In this document: one piece after another, positions 59,493 through 64,000 of the stretch
Layout: the number at the start of each line of letters is the position of its first letter
Numbering within the stretch: the stretch's first letter is position 1
Assembly (NCBI RefSeq): GCF_021390435.2
Contig: NZ_JAJVCN010000004.1
Span: forward strand, 1,406,501-1,470,500
From: Kibdelosporangium philippinense
Lineage (GTDB): Bacteria; Actinomycetota; Actinomycetes; Mycobacteriales; Pseudonocardiaceae
DNA length: 64,000 bases
Reading direction: 5' to 3'
Program-made: the position numbers and the translations under genes
The notes under the pieces: generated by a model
Told to the model about the DNA's origin: nothing
What the model saw: only the letters and a program-made list of their open reading frames with translations
Databases searched by the model: none

Positions 59493-60487
59493 GAAACGTG
59501 TCGAAGGTCGTGGTGATCACGGGTGCGAGCGGTGGTGTCGGTCGTGCGACCGCGCGTGAATTCGCCAGGCGTGGTGACCGGGTGGCTTTGCTCGCACGTG
59601 GACAGTCGGGTTTGGACCATGCGGCTGCCGATGTCCGTGCCGAGGGTGGCGAGGCGTTGGCAATTCAGGTGGATGTGGCGGACCATCACGCTGTTTCGGC
59701 TGCCGCGCAGCGGGTGATGTACGACTTGGGGCCGATCGACGTCTGGGTCAACGACGCGTTCTCGGGTGTGTTCGCTCCGGTCACGGACATCGAGCCGGAG
59801 GAGTTCCGGCGGGTGATCGAAGTCAGCTACCTGGGCTATGTGTATGGCACGAAAGCGGCACTCAAGCAGATGATCCCGCGCGACACTGGGGTAATCGTGC
59901 AAGTGGGGTCCGCGTTGGCGTATCGCGGGATCCCGTTGCAGTCCGCATATTGTGCGGCGAAGCACGCGATTCAAGGTTTTCACGAGTCCCTGCGGTGTGA
60001 GTTGTTGCACGACAAGTCGAATGTCCGAGTGACAATGGTGCAACTGCCTGCCGTGAACACGCCACAGTTCGGCTGGGTGCTGTCCAGGCTGCCGCGCCGG
60101 GCGCAGCCGGTTCCGCCGATCTACCAACCAGAAGTGGCCGCACGGGCGATCGTGCACGCGGCCGACCACCCGAAGCGGCGTGAGCGGTGGGTCGGGGCGT
60201 CCACTGTGGCCACTTTGCTCGGGGACAAAGTGATCCCTGGGTTGCTGGATCACTATCTTGCGCGCAGCGGATACGCCTCGCAGCAGACGGGCGCGCCGCG
60301 TGACCCGGACCAACCGGTGAACCTGTGGAAACCGGCCGATGAGCGGACCGATCAAGGCGCCCATGGCACATTCGACGAGCAAGCCCATCCCCGCAGCACT
60401 CAGCAATGGCTGAGCCGTCATCGCGGGCTGATCGCAGGGGGAGCGCTGGTAGCGGCGGCTGCCGGGATCGTCCTCGGGAGATCGTGA
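59489..60487 (+). CDS. SDR oxidoreductase with C-terminal membrane anchor
   Basis: 332 residues from GTG 59489 (GTGA overlap). Rossmann motif VVITGASGGVGRATAREFAR, Ser in VQVGSALAYRG, YCAAKHAIQGF as YxxxK, and LPAVNTPQF. After about residue 260 comes the linker NLWKPADERTDQGAHGTFDE and a C-terminal helix GLIAGGALVAAAAGIVLGR. This anchored form is common in actinomycetes. Predicted to work at the membrane. Next gene begins right after its stop (TGAATG). Confidence 0.9.
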   Translation: MRNVSKVVVITGASGGVGRATAREFARRGDRVALLARGQSGLDHAAADVRAEGGEALAIQVDVADHHAVSAAAQRVMYDLGPIDVWVNDAFSGVFAPVTDIEPEEFRRVIEVSYLGYVYGTKAALKQMIPRDTGVIVQVGSALAYRGIPLQSAYCAAKHAIQGFHESLRCELLHDKSNVRVTMVQLPAVNTPQFGWVLSRLPRRAQPVPPIYQPEVAARAIVHAADHPKRRERWVGASTVATLLGDKVIPGLLDHYLARSGYASQQTGAPRDPDQPVNLWKPADERTDQGAHGTFDEQAHPRSTQQWLSRHRGLIAGGALVAAAAGIVLGRS

Positions 60488-61210
60488 ATGCTGGAACCCC
60501 TGGCAACAGCGACATCGTGGGGACGGGTGCACGCGCTCGTCGGTGGCACGCCGGACCGTGGCGATCTTGTGGTGGCGCCGGGGCTCGGGGTTTCGGCTTA
60601 CTTGCGTGAAAGCGTGGCGCACGCGGCAGCTTGCGGGTACCGGGCCTGGTTGCCCGATCCACCAGGATTCGGCCACAGCGACAACCCACCTCATCGGCTT
60701 GGTGTGCGCGATGTCGCCGAAGTGTTCGGGCAATGGCTGCGGCATCGGGAGCTGAGGGACATCACGTTGGTCGGCCACTCGTCGGGCACCCAGGTCGCGG
60801 CGCACATGGCGGCGGATGCGCCTGAGTTGGTCGCTCGATTGGTGCTCGGCAGCCCAACCATCGACCCGAAGTACCTGCCGTGGCCGAAAGCCGTGCTGCA
60901 ATGGCGGCGGGACGGGCAGCTGGAACCGAAGTCTTTGGTACGGACCCAGGTTCCCGAGTGGCGACGAGCAGGCCCGTTGCGGCTCTTGCGATTGGCTCTG
61001 TCCGTGTTCGCGGACGACCTCGAAGCTTCGGTTCGACGCGTGACCTGCCCGGTCACGGTCGTTCGTGGTGAACGAGATCCGTTGTGTACCAGGGAATGGG
61101 CTCGTCGCCTTAGCTCGGACGTGGTGGAACTTCCAGGGCTGCCGCACGCCTTTCCGTACCAGGCGCCAAGTGTGTGGGTGGATGTAATGCAGGGGAGGAC
61201 ACCGTCATGA
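60488..61210 (+). CDS. Alpha/beta hydrolase
   Basis: 240 residues. Nucleophile Ser in ITLVGHSSGTQVAAHMA, acid in VVRGERDPLCTREWA, His in LPGLPHAFPYQAP; LPDPPGFGHSDNPPH is the typical cap-entry motif. Complete catalytic set. Cytoplasmic. ATGA overlap with the following gene. Substrate unknown; linked to the anchored SDR and the next unknown protein by tight spacing. Confidence 0.9.
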   Translation: MLEPLATATSWGRVHALVGGTPDRGDLVVAPGLGVSAYLRESVAHAAACGYRAWLPDPPGFGHSDNPPHRLGVRDVAEVFGQWLRHRELRDITLVGHSSGTQVAAHMAADAPELVARLVLGSPTIDPKYLPWPKAVLQWRRDGQLEPKSLVRTQVPEWRRAGPLRLLRLALSVFADDLEASVRRVTCPVTVVRGERDPLCTREWARRLSSDVVELPGLPHAFPYQAPSVWVDVMQGRTPS

Positions 61211-62475
61211 CGGTCAAACCAGCCGACGCCATCGCCGCGTTCGACTCCGCCAGTGCCATGCTGGAAGCGACAGCGCGAGGAATCACGGGACGGCCGTTCG
61301 ACCGGGTTGGCCGTGGCCGGTTGTTCGCCGCCACATTGCGCACCGCGAATCTGCTTCCGCGCTCGGTCCGGCAGAGCCTGTACGCGTTCGCTGGTGGCGC
61401 GGAAGGTGTTCGGCCTGACGAGCTGGGCTCGGTGGACCTCGAAGCGGTGGCTCAATGGGCCACCGAACACTATCCGGAGCGTCGATACCCTGCGGTCTTG
61501 CTGGGTTCGTCCAATGGCGCCGCGGTTCATTTGGCGACTGCGCTCGGCATCCCGTGGTTGCCGCAGACCATGCTGATTCCGGTTCGCTGGAAGGGAAATT
61601 CGCCGGACAGACCAGACCGGGCGCTGGAGTTCGGTGCGTCCGTGGCGCCGGAGTTGTTGCGGAACAACCCGGACATCGCATTGCACCACATGCACGACGC
61701 CAATCAGGACCGGTTGATGATTGGCCAGATGGCGTACTTCCGGTTCAAGCGCAGGCGATTGGGCGCCGCGTACGAGCGTTTCCTGCAGGATCGACTTGAG
61801 CCTGGGGCGCCGGTCATCGTGCTGGCCGACGAGTCGACATGGCCGGTCACGACCGTCGCCGACCGGCACGTGTTCCAGGTCGGTGCCCAAGGCGGTATCG
61901 GGCCAGAGGACTACGACCGGCACGGGATCGTCCCGGACACCTCGGCTCCCGAGGCCGAATGGGGCTTCGATCCGGCATTGCTTGAGGACGTGAACCGGTT
62001 CAGCGGCTCGCAGCCGGTGCACGTGATCCGGTATCCGAACACGCATGCCTTGTCCGGCCCGGTCGCCGACCTGTACCGGAATTGGCTGAACTCGGACCGG
62101 TTGCTGGTGGAATCGTTCCTGCTGATCGATCCGATCAGGACGATCGAGGCCCGACTGGTTCCACTGTGGACCATCTTTCCCGTGTCCTCGGCTGTCCGCA
62201 CTGCTGTTGATTACCTTCGGTCTTCGGAAGAATTCAGGTCTGTGCACATCGGACTTTTCCCGCATGGCGTAGAGTCGGAGGGGATCGCCATGCCGTCGCG
62301 TTGGCGTGAAACGATCAGTGAAGCCAAGTTCATGGGTGTCGACACTCATCGGTATCCCGCGGACTTCGCCGCGTTGGTCCGCCATGGCGCCGCCTTGCGC
62401 AAGATGCCTCGGCGGCCATTGCCCGAAAAGCTCGACCTCGACGTGGCATTGCAGAGCCTTGGCCTGTTGACGTGA
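61207..62475 (+). CDS. Conserved protein of unknown function
   Basis: 422 residues from ATG 61207 (ATGA overlap). No signal peptide. A Rossmann-like or hydrolase-like segment is suggested by YPAVLLGSSNGAAVHLATAL, with LHHMHDANQDRLMIGQMAYF and APVIVLADESTWPVTTVADR. GSSNG could be a nucleophile elbow, but the family is not recognised. Part of the operon 58974-62475. Confidence 0.75.
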   Translation: MTVKPADAIAAFDSASAMLEATARGITGRPFDRVGRGRLFAATLRTANLLPRSVRQSLYAFAGGAEGVRPDELGSVDLEAVAQWATEHYPERRYPAVLLGSSNGAAVHLATALGIPWLPQTMLIPVRWKGNSPDRPDRALEFGASVAPELLRNNPDIALHHMHDANQDRLMIGQMAYFRFKRRRLGAAYERFLQDRLEPGAPVIVLADESTWPVTTVADRHVFQVGAQGGIGPEDYDRHGIVPDTSAPEAEWGFDPALLEDVNRFSGSQPVHVIRYPNTHALSGPVADLYRNWLNSDRLLVESFLLIDPIRTIEARLVPLWTIFPVSSAVRTAVDYLRSSEEFRSVHIGLFPHGVESEGIAMPSRWRETISEAKFMGVDTHRYPADFAALVRHGAALRKMPRRPLPEKLDLDVALQSLGLLT

Positions 62476-62511
62476 TGGTTGCGGCCGTTGGCCGGTGGGC
62501 ACTCTGCGGTT

Positions 62512-63180
62512 ATGACTGATTGCCTGCTGTTCGATGTGGACGGCACCCTTGTCGACACCAACTTCCTGCACACAGTGGCGTGGCATCGGGCATTTCTGCG
62601 GTTCGACCTGGTGGTGCCGAACTGGCGGATCCACCGGGCCATCGGAATGGGCGGCGACCAGCTCGTACCAGCCCTGGTTGGCGAGAAGACCGAGGCTGAC
62701 ATCGGCGACAAGATCAGGCAGGCATGGGCAGACGAGTACCAGCCGCTGATCGAGCAAGTCCGCCCCTTCGAGGGCGCCCATCGGCTGCTCGCCGAAGCCG
62801 CCAGTAACGACGTTGTCGTCGTGCTGGCCAGTTCGGGCCCGCCCGACCACGTGGAGCATTACATCGACCTCCTGGACGCTCGTGACATCGCAGCCGCGTG
62901 GACAACCTCGGAGGACGTCTCGGAGACCAAGCCCGCGCCGGAACTGCTGGAGGTCGCGCTCGGCAAGGTGTCGGTCGAGCGTGCTTCGGTCGTGGGCGAT
63001 TCCGTCTGGGACTGTGACGCGGCGAGCAGAAGCGGCCTCCCATCCGTCGGAACGCTGACCGGCGGCACCTCCCGGGCAGAGCTCATCGAACACGGCGCGG
63101 TCTCGGTGTACGAACACCTCGACCAGCTCAGAGCCGACCTCAACGATTTGCCGTACGTCCGCCTGGATGAGACGGCATGA
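62512..63180 (+). CDS. HAD family hydrolase (phosphoglycolate phosphatase-like)
   Basis: 222 residues from ATG 62512 (the frame is open to 62479). HAD motifs in order: LLFDVDGTLVDTN (nucleophile Asp and acid), VVLASSGPP, Lys in SETKPAPELLE and VVGDSVWDCDAA. Cap type C1. It should be a small-molecule phosphatase. 36 bases after the preceding gene; a terminator follows. Confidence 0.92.
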   Translation: MTDCLLFDVDGTLVDTNFLHTVAWHRAFLRFDLVVPNWRIHRAIGMGGDQLVPALVGEKTEADIGDKIRQAWADEYQPLIEQVRPFEGAHRLLAEAASNDVVVVLASSGPPDHVEHYIDLLDARDIAAAWTTSEDVSETKPAPELLEVALGKVSVERASVVGDSVWDCDAASRSGLPSVGTLTGGTSRAELIEHGAVSVYEHLDQLRADLNDLPYVRLDETA

Positions 63181-63183
63181 TCC

Positions 63184-63227
63184 TCGTGAGTGTTTATCGG
63201 CGTTCTAACGCCGATAAACACTCACGA
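63184..63227. terminator. Long terminator hairpin (CGTGAGTG family)
   Basis: Arms 63184-63204 (starts TCGTGAGTGTTTATCGG) and 63207-63227 are perfect 21-base complements. The core CGTGAGTG is shared with hairpins at 29464 and 40401. It closes the 58974-63180 run. Confidence 0.85.
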
Positions 63228-63332
63228 TGCAAGATTGGTCCGTTCGGTGTGATTGCCTGCGAGACGGTGACTTGAGCCCCACGTCCGGCGTTGAATGGTT
63301 GTGCGGATGGTCTTGGTGCTCGAGGGGGACTC

Positions 63333-64000
63333 GTGGACGAGCCGAGTTTCAAAGTCGTTGATACACGACGCCGTTTTTTAGCCTGGTTCGTTCCGCCCGC
63401 GGTCATCGCCTTGGTCGGCAGCGTCGTGCTCGGCGTCGCCGGGTACGCGGCCGGGCCGCTGAAGGACGTGACCGTGGTACGGGCGATGGTCGCGTCCAAA
63501 CGGGAGTTCTTCGAGGACGAGCAGGTCAAGCGGATCATGATGGCGCACGGCTACGAGGTACAGGTGACACCGGTCGGGTCGCTGGATCTGGCCGAGAAGG
63601 TGGACCTCGACTCGTATCACTTCGTGTTCCCATCCGGCCAGAGCGCGGCCGACCGTATCCGGGAACGGCGGCGGGGCAAGCACGCCATCGCCTTCCGGCC
63701 CTTCTTCAGCCCAATTGTCCTTGCCACATTCCGTGACTACGCCGACGCGCTGTTCCGAGCGGGTGTCGCGCGCCCGCAGGGCGATCCGACGCTTTACTAC
63801 GACCTGGAGATGGGCAAGCTGGTCGGGTTGATCGACCGCAAGGCGGTGTGGAGCGAGTTCGGTCTGAAGAATGGCAACCGGATCACCGCGCAGGCGCCGG
63901 ACGCGTGTCGTACCTACTCAGGCGCTGTCTACGTGGGACTGGTTTCCTTCGCGCGCACCGGCCATCCGCCGGAGAACGAAGCCGACGCGGTCGCTATCGC
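63333..64000 (+). CDS. Membrane-anchored extracytoplasmic protein (partial, runs off the window)
   Basis: GTG 63333 after CGAGGGGGA. The first 222 codons are visible with no stop. A cytoplasmic start (DEPSFKVVDTRRRFLAWF) and one membrane helix (VPPAVIALVGSVVLGVAGYA) precede an outside domain resembling periplasmic substrate-binding folds: REFFEDEQVKRIMMAHGYEV, YHFVFPSGQSAADRIRERRR, AFRPFFSPIVLATFRDYADA and YYDLEMGKLVGLIDRKAVWS. Relatives in actinomycetes are annotated as substrate-binding or as partners of tellurium-resistance/vWA proteins; this is from memory and uncertain. Confidence 0.8.
   Translation, partial: MDEPSFKVVDTRRRFLAWFVPPAVIALVGSVVLGVAGYAAGPLKDVTVVRAMVASKREFFEDEQVKRIMMAHGYEVQVTPVGSLDLAEKVDLDSYHFVFPSGQSAADRIRERRRGKHAIAFRPFFSPIVLATFRDYADALFRAGVARPQGDPTLYYDLEMGKLVGLIDRKAVWSEFGLKNGNRITAQAPDACRTYSGAVYVGLVSFARTGHPPENEADAVAI

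Noticed and set aside
60691..63117. 808-residue minus-strand open frame
   Set aside because: It spans four real plus-strand genes with recognised motifs or coupled starts; its translation is Arg/Gln/His-rich low-complexity antisense.

Overview
The window is high-GC DNA with frequent GTG starts, 1-4 base gene overlaps, SARP/AfsR-type regulators, a GAF-ANTAR protein, an F420-type oxidoreductase pair, an ECF sigma/CU044_5270 protein and a TopIB/DUF6766/DUF1360 neighbourhood. This points to a filamentous actinomycete, most likely of the Pseudonocardiales (Amycolatopsis, Kibdelosporangium, Lentzea or Saccharothrix type). The genus is an inference from gene content. No rRNA, tRNA or CRISPR array was seen.

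Layout: 57-3393 is a two-gene unit of an HsdM/HsdS-like DNA methylase and a membrane Ser/Thr kinase. 3375-5379 is a MocR regulator followed by a methyltransferase cut by an amber codon. 5458-8565 is a secreted subtilase. 8584-11214 is a TetR-ABC exporter pair with a perfect 18-base operator. 11215-13636 is repeat-rich DNA and a frameshifted IS1380-type element. 13649-19511 holds a TetR/hydrolase pair, a TauE-like permease, an ECF sigma factor fused to its membrane partner, a hydrolase and an SDR. 19629-24804 holds a frameshifted ABC exporter behind a 42-residue peptide gene, a membrane protein, a dolichol-phosphate-mannose-type glycosyltransferase, a frameshifted SDR and its TetR neighbour. 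24784-29469 holds a 927-residue AfsR-type regulator, a secreted PQQ sugar dehydrogenase and a small membrane protein. 29545-31600 is a dispersed repeat split by an IS701-family element with a clean CTAA target duplication. 31665-37252 holds an HTH/PPOX/LLM unit, an MFS pump, a LysR regulator and a methyltransferase. 37319-41458 is a second large SARP-like regulator and an esterase.

The outstanding region is 41620-51090. A sigma-54-type enhancer-binding protein overlaps a gene for an RpoN-like sigma-54 factor, although actinobacteria are generally held to lack sigma-54. About 70 bases after rpoN lies a textbook -24/-12 promoter (TGGCAC-N5-TTGCA), with palindromes further upstream that could be activator sites. 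It fronts six tightly packed genes: two paralogous acidic/glycine-zipper proteins with a shared C-terminal tail, an HEVGH metalloprotease-like protein, a 587-residue protein of unknown family, an alpha-oxoamine-synthase-like PLP enzyme and an M20 peptidase. The simplest reading is a self-contained sigma-54 regulon, probably acquired by transfer, that makes and processes an unusual protein or peptide product. Product and function are unknown.

51062-54314 holds an MFS pump, an LLM oxidoreductase, two repeat copies and a decayed TetR gene. 54464-57948 is an operon of a GAF-ANTAR regulator and small membrane proteins, followed by topoisomerase IB and a chain of DUF1360, SDR, hydrolase, unknown and HAD genes (58974-63180). 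The window ends inside a gene for a membrane-anchored extracytoplasmic protein. At least six genes carry single-base frame disruptions, so either decay or assembly error is common here.
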